A DNA stretch of 64,000 nucleotides from NCBI GenBank assembly GCA_963846775.1, contig CAWJXB010000006.1:1-64000 (forward strand). Reading direction: 5' to 3'. Below are positions 10,091 to 18,818 of the stretch, one piece after another; position 1 is the first letter of the stretch; each line of letters opens with the position of its first letter. Origin of the DNA: CAVYXA01 sp963846775. GTDB taxonomy: Bacteria > Verrucomicrobiota > Verrucomicrobiia > Chthoniobacterales > UBA10450. A program made the translations under genes and the position numbers. The notes under the pieces are model-generated. The model searched no databases and was not told the DNA's origin. It saw only the letters and a list, made by a program, of their open reading frames with translations.

Positions 10091-11499
10091 AAACTTTGCC
10101 ACGACTCACGCTCGCCGCTGGGACCGTTATTGGTGCACTAGCTGCGTTCGTGCTCGCGCATCTCGGATTACTCAAAGGCGGGATCGGTTTGGCATTGCTC
10201 ATCGGAGGCCTGACTGGCGTTTTGTTCGCGCTCCTCACATACTCCCGCGCTGTTACGCCTGGCGCTGGATTGCTCTGGGGATTGGCATTCGCATTTGTTC
10301 TTTGGCTGGCCGGGCCAGCAGGCGGGCTCTTGCGGCTTGTCGCTCACGAATCGATGGGAATGCTCGACGCGGCCCGAGCGCACTTTCCCGAATTAGTGGG
10401 TTACCTCGTCGTCTTTGGCGCGCCCATCGGCCTGGCGCTTGGCGCATTATCGAAACCAGTCGCCTTCGCAAAATTCCAGGCATTCAGCCTGCCGCGCGCG
10501 CTCGTCGCCGGCGGACTTGCCGGGATCGTCGGCGGCTGGGCGTTCGGCCAGTGGATGGAGAAGGCCCACTTCTTCCCGCTTATCGCCGGGCTGGTCGGCT
10601 CGTCCTCGCCGGGACTTGGCAAGACGCTTCACTTTATTTTTGCGGTCATCATCGGCGCGACGTTTGGCTTGCTTTTTCAACGAGACGTTCGCGGGTACGG
10701 ATCGAGTGTGGGATGGGGCCTGGCCTATGGCATTTTCTGGTGGTTTCTCGGACCATTGACTTTAAAGCCGCTGCTGCTGGCACAGGCGCCCAACTGGTCG
10801 CTGGCGCAGGGACAAGCGCTCTTCGGTTCACTCATCGGACATGTCGTTTACGGGCTGATTGTCGGCGTAATTTATGCCGCGCTCGACCGTCTCTGGATCA
10901 GCTTCTTCATCGACAGTGATCCAATCAATCGTCAACCGGAAGGTCCCGGTTCGCGCGCCTTAATTTCGTTAGGGCGTGGTGCCATCGCGGGGTTCATCGG
11001 CGGTCTTGTCTTCTGGCCACAGATCGTCGTGGTCAACGGTCTACCATGGATCGCGCGCCTCGCCGGCGGCACGTCCCCGGTGCTGGGATTAGCAATCCAC
11101 TTGGCCATCAGCATCGCGATCGGCGCCGGCTACGGACTGCTCTTTCAGCGCGAATCGCCGGACTGGGGCGCGGCCATTGGCTGGGGCATGCTTTACGGTA
11201 TCACTTGGTGGTTCGTCGGAACGTTAACGCTCTTTCCTATCTGGTTGGGGGCATCCTTCACCTGGACGAATGAGGCCGCGGCTTCCGCGCTCTCATCGCT
11301 GCTTGGGCATTTGCTCTACGGCGTGGTGACGGCCACGTTTTTTCTGTTTCTCGAGCGTCGCCACCGAGACCGGATGTGCCTCGACCCGCGCTTCGCCTCC
11401 CATGAAGCGCGGCTGCAACGTCCAATCGGTACTCCCGCTCCGGCCCTTTGGCTTTTCGCCCTCGGCCTCGGCGTCCTTCTGCCGATTTTGCTGAGCTAG
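10087..11499 (+). CDS. Polytopic membrane protein built from internal repeats
   Basis: A 470-residue protein with roughly twelve hydrophobic helices and no family I can name. It contains at least two clear repeats of about 150 residues: IIGATFGLLFQRD-x5-SVGWGLAYGIFWWFLGPLTL and a later IAIGAGYGLLFQRE-x5-AIGWGMLYGITWWFVGTLTL, each followed by SLLGH-x-x-YG(L/V)V. A more diverged N-terminal copy is likely. The ATG at 10087 overlaps the stop of the NDH-2 gene (ATGA), which fixes the start; a longer frame from 9895 is a shadow inside that gene. Its position suggests a membrane partner, perhaps a quinone or electron-transfer subunit, for the two upstream oxidoreductases; that is inference from context only. 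Confidence 0.75.
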   Translation: MKTLPRLTLAAGTVIGALAAFVLAHLGLLKGGIGLALLIGGLTGVLFALLTYSRAVTPGAGLLWGLAFAFVLWLAGPAGGLLRLVAHESMGMLDAARAHFPELVGYLVVFGAPIGLALGALSKPVAFAKFQAFSLPRALVAGGLAGIVGGWAFGQWMEKAHFFPLIAGLVGSSSPGLGKTLHFIFAVIIGATFGLLFQRDVRGYGSSVGWGLAYGIFWWFLGPLTLKPLLLAQAPNWSLAQGQALFGSLIGHVVYGLIVGVIYAALDRLWISFFIDSDPINRQPEGPGSRALISLGRGAIAGFIGGLVFWPQIVVVNGLPWIARLAGGTSPVLGLAIHLAISIAIGAGYGLLFQRESPDWGAAIGWGMLYGITWWFVGTLTLFPIWLGASFTWTNEAAASALSSLLGHLLYGVVTATFFLFLERRHRDRMCLDPRFASHEARLQRPIGTPAPALWLFALGLGVLLPILLS

Positions 11500-11838
11500 G
11501 CCGCTGGCTTCAAAAACGATTGGCGACATGTTCTAGAGTCCGTCGCGGATTCCAAGGCTACCGAGAATGAGATTCTTCGAGCGGAGCAAAAGCTCCAAGC
11601 GCTTGCCGACGGTTCGCCTCGGACTGGAAATCTTTACGTCAACTCAACGATTCTCAGCAGTGTGGCGACGCACGAAATCATTGAGGTAGCGACACAATTA
11701 GATGTCGACCTGATAATCACGGCAACGCATGGGTTTAGTTGGAAACAAACGGGCATGGGGACTGTAGCAAGTCGGGTGGCTCACGCGGCATCGTGTCCAG
11801 TTCTCACCATCCGAGGAACGGAACGCGAGCTTATCTAG
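11500..11838 (+). pseudogene. C-terminal remnant of a universal stress protein (UspA family)
   Basis: In the same frame as the upstream membrane protein and directly after its stop codon there is an open stretch of 112 codons with no usable ATG. It reads like the last two-thirds of a Usp domain: DVDLIITATHGFSWK, then GTVASRVAHAASCPVLTIRG, the normal nucleotide-binding and C-terminal strand region. The first beta-strand and helix are missing, so this is probably a truncated gene. Read-through of the upstream stop is an alternative but there is no evidence for it. Confidence 0.65.
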
Positions 11839-11965
11839 CACGACGGAGAAAAGCGGGTCGCGTCCGGGCGGCTGCAACCCGATTGCAATGGCATTGCAGC
11901 GGCGTTTTTTGGACATTGGACATGCCAAAATGACTCAAATATTCTGTTAATGTACAACATTGTTC

Positions 11966-12403
11966 TCAATAGATGATTTGCGGCTCGCGTCGCAGAGCAA
12001 ACAGCCAGCAAATCGCCAGACCAATCAATGCTCCGCCAAGGTCGATCGCCACATCGCACGCTGATGCCGTTCGGCTCGGAACGAACGACTGATAAAGCTC
12101 ATCTAGGACTGCATGAGTCGCCGCGGCTAGCAGTGCGACCAGGGCGACTGCCCATATTCTTAGCAAAAATGCTGCTTGCCCCAGCAGAGCGCGCCACAGA
12201 AGCGCTGCCAGAACTGTGTACGATAGCACGTGAGCAAGCTTGCGCAGCACAATGTGTATCGTCAGGACCGCTGCGATTGAAAGATGCGGGTCGAGCCAGA
12301 GCAAATACGGAACGAGAAAACGTGACGTTCGCTCGGCAGAAAACACGTCCGTCGAGCCTATGAAAATCAAGAGCATCCACCCGATTGCTGGCATCCAACG
12401 CAT
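11966..12403 (-). CDS. VanZ-like integral membrane protein (second copy)
   Basis: A 145-residue paralogue of the protein at 932-1399: GWMLLIFIGSTDVFSAERTS, LRKLAHVLSYTVLAALLW, and DELYQSFVPSRTAS with a following DVAIDLGGALIG. Four membrane helices are predicted. The start ATG at 12403 (MRWMPAIGW) is the first in the frame and fits the family length. It lies downstream of a receiver-domain gene, as the first copy lies beside a response regulator. Function unknown within the VanZ family. Confidence 0.85.
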   Translation of the reverse strand: MRWMPAIGWMLLIFIGSTDVFSAERTSRFLVPYLLWLDPHLSIAAVLTIHIVLRKLAHVLSYTVLAALLWRALLGQAAFLLRIWAVALVALLAAATHAVLDELYQSFVPSRTASACDVAIDLGGALIGLAICWLFALRREPQIIY

Positions 12404-12456
12404 GACCCAGCGTGCTCTCGCAAGGAACGTGCCGCGCTTAAAAAGATCGTCTCAGC

Positions 12457-13029
12457 TCATCCCACTTTCAGCCTCCGTATAGGCTGTTTTTTAAGTAGGG
12501 AACACAGATGGTCGCAATCGACCGGTTTTGTCAGGTGATAGTCGAACCCGGTGACTCCGGCCTCCTCGACGTTTGACGGATACGGGTAGCCTGACACAGC
12601 AATGCCCAAAGCGTGCATCCCCAGGCGCCGCGCTTCATTGATGAGAGTGTAGCCTGTGCCGTCGGGAAGGGCTATGTCGCTAATGATGGCGTCGAATCGG
12701 CTCTTGCGCAAAAATTTGACACCAGTTTGTAGATTTCCCGCTGCAGCAACGCGGTAATCGCGGCGCATCAAATACTTTTTAAGCGTCTCACGGCTATTCG
12801 GATTATCTTCCACAATTAAAACTTGAATTGGACGCGCGGACGAATTCCAGGCTCGGGATAGTCCTTGAAAGCTTCGCGCGAACGGTTTCCCGAATCTCTG
12901 GAGCAAACGACCGGCGATGACACCGATCACAGCACTAAAAAGCACTGCCGCCGCAGAGAGGACGAGGTCATTAATAAGTGTGTCGAGTGGCGAAGGGCTC
13001 AATGCGTTCTGCTTTCTTGCTGGAAGCAC
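12457..13029 (-). CDS. Membrane-tethered single-domain response regulator
   Basis: A 190-residue protein: a hydrophobic helix at about residues 24-46 followed by a basic linker and then one receiver domain (about residues 68-185). Receiver marks are complete: VLIVEDN, phospho-acceptor Asp in AIISDIALPDGTG, the Ser of AVSG and Lys in HLTKPVD. There is no output domain. Receiver domains with their own membrane anchor are uncommon; if the start at 13029 is right the domain would face the cytoplasm at the membrane. A shorter start without the helix is possible but no in-frame ATG is seen between the helix and the domain. No kinase is adjacent. Confidence 0.75.
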   Translation of the reverse strand: MLPARKQNALSPSPLDTLINDLVLSAAAVLFSAVIGVIAGRLLQRFGKPFARSFQGLSRAWNSSARPIQVLIVEDNPNSRETLKKYLMRRDYRVAAAGNLQTGVKFLRKSRFDAIISDIALPDGTGYTLINEARRLGMHALGIAVSGYPYPSNVEEAGVTGFDYHLTKPVDCDHLCSLLKKQPIRRLKVG

Positions 13030-13121
13030 AGCAATGTCCTTGCCAGCCTTCGCCTTAGAAATTTGGATTTTGCCTCAACGGACTAATGCGCTCTTTCAAT
13101 AGAGAATAACCGTCGCTGAAC

Positions 13122-13565
13122 CTACTTCAGCACCGCCTGATGAAATTCGTACCAATCATCGAGGTTATTCAGGTTGACCGCATCTTTGCATGCGGACGCG
13201 TCATCGGCGATCCCGCAATTGCCGAGAATTCCTTTGCGCGTCGCGTCGTCATGATTATAACCGCGCACCGCCGCGTTGTGCTTCTCGATCGATTGTCGAT
13301 CTAACGACTTCGCATTCTTTTTCACCCAAGTTTCGAACTGGGGATACGTCGGCTTGTACTGTTTGATGTAATCTTTCACCGCCTGTTCGTCGAGTCCGAG
13401 CGCGGCGCAGGTCATGGCATCGTAGCCTCGACCGATGCCGGGATAACCGGCAGCGAGTTTGCCTTGCGATTCGAGTGAAACTTTTTGCCACAACCGTGGC
13501 AGATGCAGCACGCCGAGCGGACCCGCCGTGCCGGAACTGATCATTGGAACGTAAGTATTGCTCAT
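13122..13565 (-). CDS. Small protein, DUF5069-like
   Basis: A 147-residue soluble protein. The segment LGVLHLPRLWQKVSLESQGKL, then YPGIGRGYDAMTCAALGLDE and a C-terminal helix pair with FETWVKKNA, resembles DUF5069 proteins (P-R-x-x-x-K-x-R followed by GxGxDAxxCxxLGxD). The last third contains three Cys and ends LNNLDDWYEFHQAVLK. No catalytic motif is recognised and the function of the family is unknown. Stand-alone gene; ATG at 13565 gives the usual short N-terminus. Confidence 0.6.
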   Translation of the reverse strand: MSNTYVPMISSGTAGPLGVLHLPRLWQKVSLESQGKLAAGYPGIGRGYDAMTCAALGLDEQAVKDYIKQYKPTYPQFETWVKKNAKSLDRQSIEKHNAAVRGYNHDDATRKGILGNCGIADDASACKDAVNLNNLDDWYEFHQAVLK

Positions 13566-13715
13566 GGATAAAGAAAAGCTGAAAACTGAGACCCTGAAAA
13601 GCTGAAATCGAGATCGAACTCAAGCTCGAGTAGGACAATTTTTTTCGATGTAACCAATCCGCCCTGGCGATGGTCTATCTGTAATAGGGCCGGGAACGAT
13701 TCGGAGGGAAGACAG

Positions 13716-14144
13716 ATGGAGATGGACCTCGAGCGGAAAATGGAAATTGGAATTTTCGACATTAACTTCGATACCGGCGAACGAACATGGTCTCATCAGT
13801 TGAAAGAACTGTTCGAAATTCCCCGCGACGCGCCACCCGATTTTCAACTTATCTTGCAACGCGTTCATCCGGAGGACCGGCGGGCCTTTAACGCCATCGC
13901 ACTGGAACCGTTTCGGCCGGATTGTCCCGCGCGCCGGACTAGTCAGTTCCGGATTGTGCGGGCCGACGGCAGTGTGCGGTGGCTGCACCTGATGCGAATG
14001 GTGATCTTCCGTGAAAACAACAGGCATGAGGCCGTTCGCGTTCTCGGCTTCGTTGTTGCAATCGACGGACGAATTGGCCATCTCGGTCCATGGCAGCACG
14101 TGGATATCGCCGCGAGACAGCGACAAGTAGGAAGTAGAAATTAG
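13716..14144 (+). CDS. Stand-alone PAS-fold (PAS_3) domain protein
   Basis: A 142-residue protein made almost entirely of one PAS_3-type domain: GIFDINFDTGERTWSHQLKELF, VHPEDRRAFN, FRIVRADGSVRWLHL and VLGFVVAID. This is the PAS/PAC layout usually followed by DITERK and a kinase, but here the frame ends without any output domain. It may be a free-standing sensor or the N-terminal stub of a lost sensor kinase. A GGAGGGAAG purine-rich stretch sits about 13 bases before ATG. Confidence 0.65.
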   Translation: MEMDLERKMEIGIFDINFDTGERTWSHQLKELFEIPRDAPPDFQLILQRVHPEDRRAFNAIALEPFRPDCPARRTSQFRIVRADGSVRWLHLMRMVIFRENNRHEAVRVLGFVVAIDGRIGHLGPWQHVDIAARQRQVGSRN

Positions 14145-14157
14145 AATTAGGAAACGC

Positions 14158-15465
14158 TTAGCGCCGGATTTTCTTCCTTTTTAAAGGTTCTCCCTTACGT
14201 GCGGCCATCTGCCGCAAGTAATATTCATCCCAAGCTGCGGGAATTGATTCCCTCGAAGAGTACGGCCCGGGCGTATATGCGCGCGACGCGATCCCTCGCT
14301 GGCTCAGCTCGCACACGTGCCAATCCTGTTTGTTGGTCATGTCCCAGAACTCGATCGCGTCGTCCGGATTGAAATCCTTTCGCTCGAACGCGTCTGGATG
14401 AAAAAGCCAGTCGCACATGATCAATGTTCGATCCGGCGACTGCGGCCAGAGTTGGTGCACCATGACGTATTCCGGATGCAGCGAGAGCAGCATGTTCGGA
14501 AAAATCGAGTAGTACCAGACTTGATTCTTTCCCTCTTGCTCTTGCTCATGCTCTTTCTCGTGCCCTTGCTCTATCTGAAGTGCGCAAGCGTTTCCACTCC
14601 TGGTCAGACTTTTCCCGGGATTGATCTTCATGAAGCCGCCCAGGAACGGTCCTGAGGTCAGATCATTTTCGGCGGAATCGTACGGCGAAACTTTTTGCAA
14701 CTGCGGATGGACGCCTGGGCAGTGATAGCACTCCGAATAATTCTCGAACATCAACTTCCAGTTCGCGCTGCACGTCGTACTCGATCCGTTTCGCCGGCTG
14801 CAAGATCGACATGTTCCAGTGCGAAAATTTTCCTGCTAAAGGAGCAAACCATTTCTCCAGTGAGTTGTAGCCGCGTCGCTGTGTCGACGCGTTTTCGGTG
14901 ATTTGGTTTTTCCGCCTCTCGCTTTTCTCTCCCGTCGGGAGAGACGGACGCGATATGCCAGTCCGGCTCGGACCGCCAGTGAGGGAACCCGCCTCAAGGT
15001 TCACAAAAATGAATCCCTCCCAAACGCCGACCTTCACCGAATGCAACGGATAATCCGCCTTATCAAATCCCGGCACGTCATCCATGTGCGGCGCTCCAAT
15101 CAATCGTCCATCGAGCCCGTAAGTCCACGCATGATACGGACACTGAATCGCGGACAAATGTCCGTCTCTGGCTTCGCAAAGACGCGTCCCGCGATGTCGA
15201 CAGACGTTAAAGAAAGCACGAATCTCTCCGTCTTTATCACGAATCACGATTATCGATTCACGATTCACGTCCTGGACGATGTAATCGCCAGGATTCCGAA
15301 TCTGGCTCTGATGCCCGACCAACAACCATTGTCTGTGAGAAAATCTTCGCCTCCTCCTCGGCAAAAATTTCCGGTGAAACAAAATATTTCTGCGGCAAGC
15401 GACTTCGCTCCAGCTGCGAAGGTCTCAGTGGTCTTCCGGAACGTGGGCGCTGCTTTCTTCTGCAT
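14158..15465 (-). pseudogene. Rieske aromatic-ring-hydroxylating oxygenase, large subunit, three frameshifts
   Basis: Corrected length about 435 residues. The N-terminal Rieske domain shows CRHRG and CPYHAW (the C-x-H and C-x-x-H iron-sulfur ligands). The catalytic domain shows NWKLMFENYSECYHCPGVHP, with the two His that bind mononuclear iron, and a C-terminal DDAIEFWDM. Single extra bases break the frame near 15398, 15335 and 14763. A palindromic repeat (about 14925-14987) lies in frame between the domains. Such enzymes oxygenate aromatic or quaternary-amine substrates with a separate reductase; none is adjacent. Start taken as ATG 15465 (MQKKAAPTF); 15525 is also possible. Either real decay or uncorrected indels. 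Confidence 0.8.
14925..14987. repeat. Palindromic dispersed repeat inside the Rieske gene
   Basis: Shares a CAGTCCGGCTCGGACCG core, a CAGTGAGGG end and a CTCTCCCGNCGGGAGAG hairpin with the element at 53422-53564. It lies in frame with the surrounding coding sequence and adds a Pro/Arg/Gly-rich stretch between the Rieske and catalytic domains. Confidence 0.7.
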
Positions 15466-15633
15466 CTTCAGCCGCAGAGTAAGGCGAATCAGGAAACCAG
15501 GAAACCAGGAAATTGTGCCGAACAAGAATCGGTAAGAAAATCAAAGCCCCAATTCCACAGCGTTCCTTATCACATCATCCGTGGCAGCAAATCCCGCGCG
15601 CCCCGCCTTTCATCTGCTAGATTGTGAGCCGGA

Positions 15634-16951
15634 ATGTTTGAGATCAAACCCAGGGACAAGATGGTCGAGCGCGCGCTTCTCATCGGTGCGTACTGCGATC
15701 CCGACAAGAAAGCCGAATCCCAGAGTTTGCTCGAGGAGCTCGAAGAACTGGTCGCTACTCTCGGCATCCCGGTCGTCGAACGGCAGCTTGTTTATTATCG
15801 CGAAAACCATCCGCGTTATCTGATCGGTTCCGGCAAAGCCCAGGAGATTGTCGATCTCGCCAAGAAGCTCGAGTGCGACGTCCTCGTCTTCGACAACGAG
15901 CTGAGTCCATCGCAGCAACGCAATTGGGAAACACTCGCCGGCATGACCGTGGCTGATCGGCAGGAAATCATTCTGGATATTTTCGGCGCCAGAGCGCAAA
16001 GCCGCGAAGCGCGCATCCAGGTCGATCTCGCCCGAATGTCATTATTCGCTCCCGCGACTCACCCGGGCCTGGAGTCACCTCGGACAACAGGGCGGCGGCA
16101 TCGGCGCCAAAGGCGAAGGGGAAAGCCAGCTCGAGCAGGACAAACGGAAAATCCGATTGCAAATCGACCGGCTCAAGCGCGAGCTGACCATCGTTCGCAG
16201 CTCACGCGCGACCCAGCGGAAAGATCGAAAACGCGCGCCCGTCCCGAACGCTGCCATTGTCGGTTACACCAATGTCGGCAAATCATCGCTCCTGCACCGG
16301 CTCACCGGGGCAGACGTTCTCATCGAGAACAAGCTCTTCGCCACGCTCGACACCACCACGCGCAAGATCGCGCTGCCTAACAAGCAGCCGCTTCTGCTCA
16401 CCGACACCGTCGGCTTCGTGCGCAAGCTCCCGCATCAATTGGTCGAAGCGTTCAACGCCACGCTCGAGGAAGCCGCGTTCTCCGACTTTCTCATCCACGT
16501 AATCGATGCCTCGCAACCGGAGGTGATGGAGTTCTACAACACGACCATGCGCGTCCTGACCGATCTCGGCGCCGATACGAACCAAATGCTGGTCGTCTTC
16601 AACAAGATCGACAAGTTGAGCGATCCGTCCGCTCTCTTCGCCTTGCGCCGGCATTTCCCGGAAGCCGTTTCCATATCCGCAAAAACCGGCGAAGGAATCC
16701 CGGAGCTGATCGAGCGCATATCCGAATTCGTCGCCCGCGGCACCATGACCATCTCGCTCCGGTTGCCCGACGCCCGCGGTGATCTGCTCGCGCGCCTGCA
16801 TCGCGAAGGCGCGGTGCGCGACGTTCAATACGAGGAAGGCTTCACCTGCGTCACCGCGACTATCCCGACGCGATCACTGGAAATCTTCGCGCCGTTCCTT
16901 GCTGTTCCCGAGCCTGTCCTCGTCGATGAGGCCGTGCCTTCAGTCGAATAA
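15634..16951 (+). pseudogene. hflX: GTPase HflX, one-base frameshift
   Basis: Corrected length about 438 residues. The N-terminal HflX domain runs from ERALLIGAYCD to LVYYRENHPRYLIGSGKAQEI and DNELSPSQQRN; the glycine-rich GQQGGGIGAKGEGESQLE linker and helical arm follow; the G domain has GYTNVGKSSLL (G1), DTVGF (G3) and FNKID (G4). One extra T near 16041-16044 shifts the frame right after QVDLARM, in the most conserved linker. HflX is a ribosome-binding GTPase that splits stalled ribosomes under stress. The start at 15634 (MFEIKPRD) is the only ATG fitting the family N-terminus. The conserved sequence on both sides of the shift favours a sequence error. Confidence 0.85.
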
Positions 16952-17363
16952 TCCACGGGCAAAGCTTTGGCGACATCTGCTGAGCCTTCCGTTCAGTGTC
17001 GATAGTAAGCTCTGGCCATCCTATTGTCCTTAAGGCGATTTCGTTTGTATTATCAGCATCGCCCGGAATGGTCGCATGCGCGTTGATCGCTGGAGCGCAA
17101 CAGATCAGAATCACCAAGCGATGCCCGATCGGATCCGCAATCTATTGTTATTGTCCCGACGACTAAACACAGGCATAAAGAACGCATTCTTAATCGATAG
17201 AGCCCAGTCTGGACTTCGGCAATCCGAAATCGTAATGTATTGATCGAGTATGCACTGAGTATACAAGCGTGCTCGCCAGAAGTCAATTCAAAAGCGGAAA
17301 GATGTAAATCCAGTTCTGAACTGCAGCAATTACAAATCTTCCGTTTTCCGGACGAAGCATTGC
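16952..17363. other. Gene-free stretch
   Basis: No coding frame, RNA gene or repeat was recognised between hflX and the hypothetical frame that begins around 17364. Confidence 0.4.
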
Positions 17364-18010
17364 GTGGTTTCCAAACTAGACAAGAAACGAGCGAGAAGAA
17401 CGAAATCGGGGCAGACTTGCATACATTCAACTATCGTAGCGATCGCACCGGATCGATGCGCATATGTGGATCGGCTACCGGGGCAACACCGCGAATGCCA
17501 CCTGCATACAAGCGGTGCATCTTACGAACTGGCGAAACGGATGTGCAGCTTGATCAACTCCCACATCGTAACCGATTTTGGCTCACGCTGGAAAGAGGTT
17601 GAGCTAGACAGAAAGGCGGCTGGTATTGATCTTCAAGGCTGGTCGCCCTTTGCAAAGGCTTTGCACGAGAGTGAACTCAAAATTCTAAGCAATGTTCCGC
17701 TGGCCGCTGCGTTAACATTACGCGAAGAGCACCGGCTAGAGTCACTGCGACTATTCCTGCGCAAGGTGTGGAAGAGCTGCAGAGATCCGGATGAATTTTC
17801 AAGTGCGAACGCTGTAAATCTTTCTGCCGAGCTTCGCGAGGAAGTAGCGAAGGCAAACGAGGAATGGGAAAAAATTGATCGCGATCTTCTTAAGTGGCTC
17901 GGAGGGACTGGCGCGATGCTTGTGACGTCTGGCGTTCTAATTTCGGCGGCGGCGACTTTGCGAAATCAAATTCGCAAGGCGCGGACGGGATCGATGCAGA
18001 AATCGCCATG
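17364..18010 (+). pseudogene. Hypothetical protein, probable fragment
   Basis: The open frame from 17364 runs to 18668, but only the part up to about 18010 has protein-like composition: LINSHIVTDFGSRWKEVELDRK, an amphipathic HESELKILSNVPLAAALTLREE stretch, and KWLGGTGAMLVTSGVLISAAATL, a possible membrane helix. Beyond that the frame runs antisense through a permease remnant and a SnoaL-like gene. The natural C-terminus therefore seems lost. I do not recognise the family; the N-terminal 60 residues are doubtful. Confidence 0.35.
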
Positions 18011-18148
18011 CCGGCTCGGCGCGCGGCGGGCCAGAAAACAGGCGAGCAATGCCACTCCGAGCAGCAACAAAGCGAGCTTATGCGAGTGGATCGCGCGGGC
18101 TCACTCTATAGAGCAGATTGCCCATCACGCGCGTGAGAGCGAATTCTG
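17966..18148 (-). pseudogene. ADOP permease vestige: C-terminal end
   Basis: The minus strand encodes ALTRVMGNLLYRVSPRDPL, then after a one-base shift LLLLGVALLACFLARRA and IDPVRALRI with a stop. This is the last membrane helix and tail of the double-FtsX permeases found intact at 18819-41608, whose tails read LPARRA-x-x-x-DP-x-x-ALR. It lies immediately downstream of the SnoaL-like gene, whose other side carries the matching N-terminal end (18720-18805). Confidence 0.75.
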
Positions 18149-18161
18149 CGCTTCCGCGGCA

Positions 18162-18680
18162 TCATTTCGTCGGTTTCTGTTTTGCGCTGAGCACCCGATG
18201 TGTCGCCAGGGCGTTGAGGATTTCCGGATTTCCCTGCGCCCAGGCGTTGTCAATGATCATCTGGCGAAAACGCCATTTCTGGCCATCGCGCACGAGTTCG
18301 CAATCATAGCGATTCATCAGGAGCGCATTCTCCGATCCCGGCCGCGGGCCTTTCCGCGGCATGAAATGTTGCGCCATCACGTAGGCGTAAAGCGTCGCCG
18401 AATCGTCGCTGATCTCGATTTGCAGATTGCTCGCGGTGTGACTGGTATCCAGCGGGCCGAGCAACGGAATGAGCGCATCAATAATCGCCTGGCGGCCGGT
18501 CAGCTTCGGAAAATCGAGGCCGAGCTTTCTACCGGCCGGCCGGAAATCCAGAAGGCAATCTTCGGTCAGCGCCGAAGCCAACGAATCGGTGTCGCCGTGG
18601 TCGAGACCGAAGGCAAACCGGTGCAGTGTGTCCGCGATCTCATATCGGTCGCAGGCGAGTTGCGCTAAGTCCGTGCTCAT
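18162..18680 (-). CDS. SnoaL/NTF2-like protein (SnoaL_4 type)
   Basis: A 172-residue cone-shaped alpha+beta barrel protein: N-terminal helix with IADTLHRFAFGLDHGD, then ALTEDCLLDF, the TGRQAIIDAL helix, a HTASNLQIEISDDSATLYAYVMAQHF strand pair and a C-terminal KWRFRQMIIDNAW strand. The layout matches SnoaL_4 proteins, a fold used by isomerases, dehydratases and many proteins of unknown function; no specific reaction can be assigned. It lies, in the same orientation, exactly between the N-terminal and C-terminal remnants of an ADOP permease gene, so it seems to have replaced that gene's interior. Confidence 0.8.
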   Translation of the reverse strand: MSTDLAQLACDRYEIADTLHRFAFGLDHGDTDSLASALTEDCLLDFRPAGRKLGLDFPKLTGRQAIIDALIPLLGPLDTSHTASNLQIEISDDSATLYAYVMAQHFMPRKGPRPGSENALLMNRYDCELVRDGQKWRFRQMIIDNAWAQGNPEILNALATHRVLSAKQKPTK

Positions 18681-18719
18681 ACCCTCCAGTCTAGGCCGTC
18701 AAGATCGCAGTCGCAAAAA

Positions 18720-18805
18720 GTGAGAATGCGCGCCGCCGTCAGCGCGATCAAAGTGAACGCTGGCGATTATCGAAATTTACGAAACGCGACGCGAACGTGG
18801 TTCAT
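18720..18805 (-). pseudogene. ADOP permease vestige: N-terminal end
   Basis: From ATG 18805 the minus strand reads MNHVRVAFRKFR, a stop, then SPAFTLIAL before similarity fades. The intact neighbour at 21233 begins MNDIRFAFRKLRQSPAFTLIAV, so this is the start of a former paralogue with a nonsense change. It begins 13 bases after that neighbour's stop, the normal operon spacing in this cluster. The matching tail lies at 17966-18148. Confidence 0.75.
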
Positions 18806-18818
18806 CCGAATCAATTTC

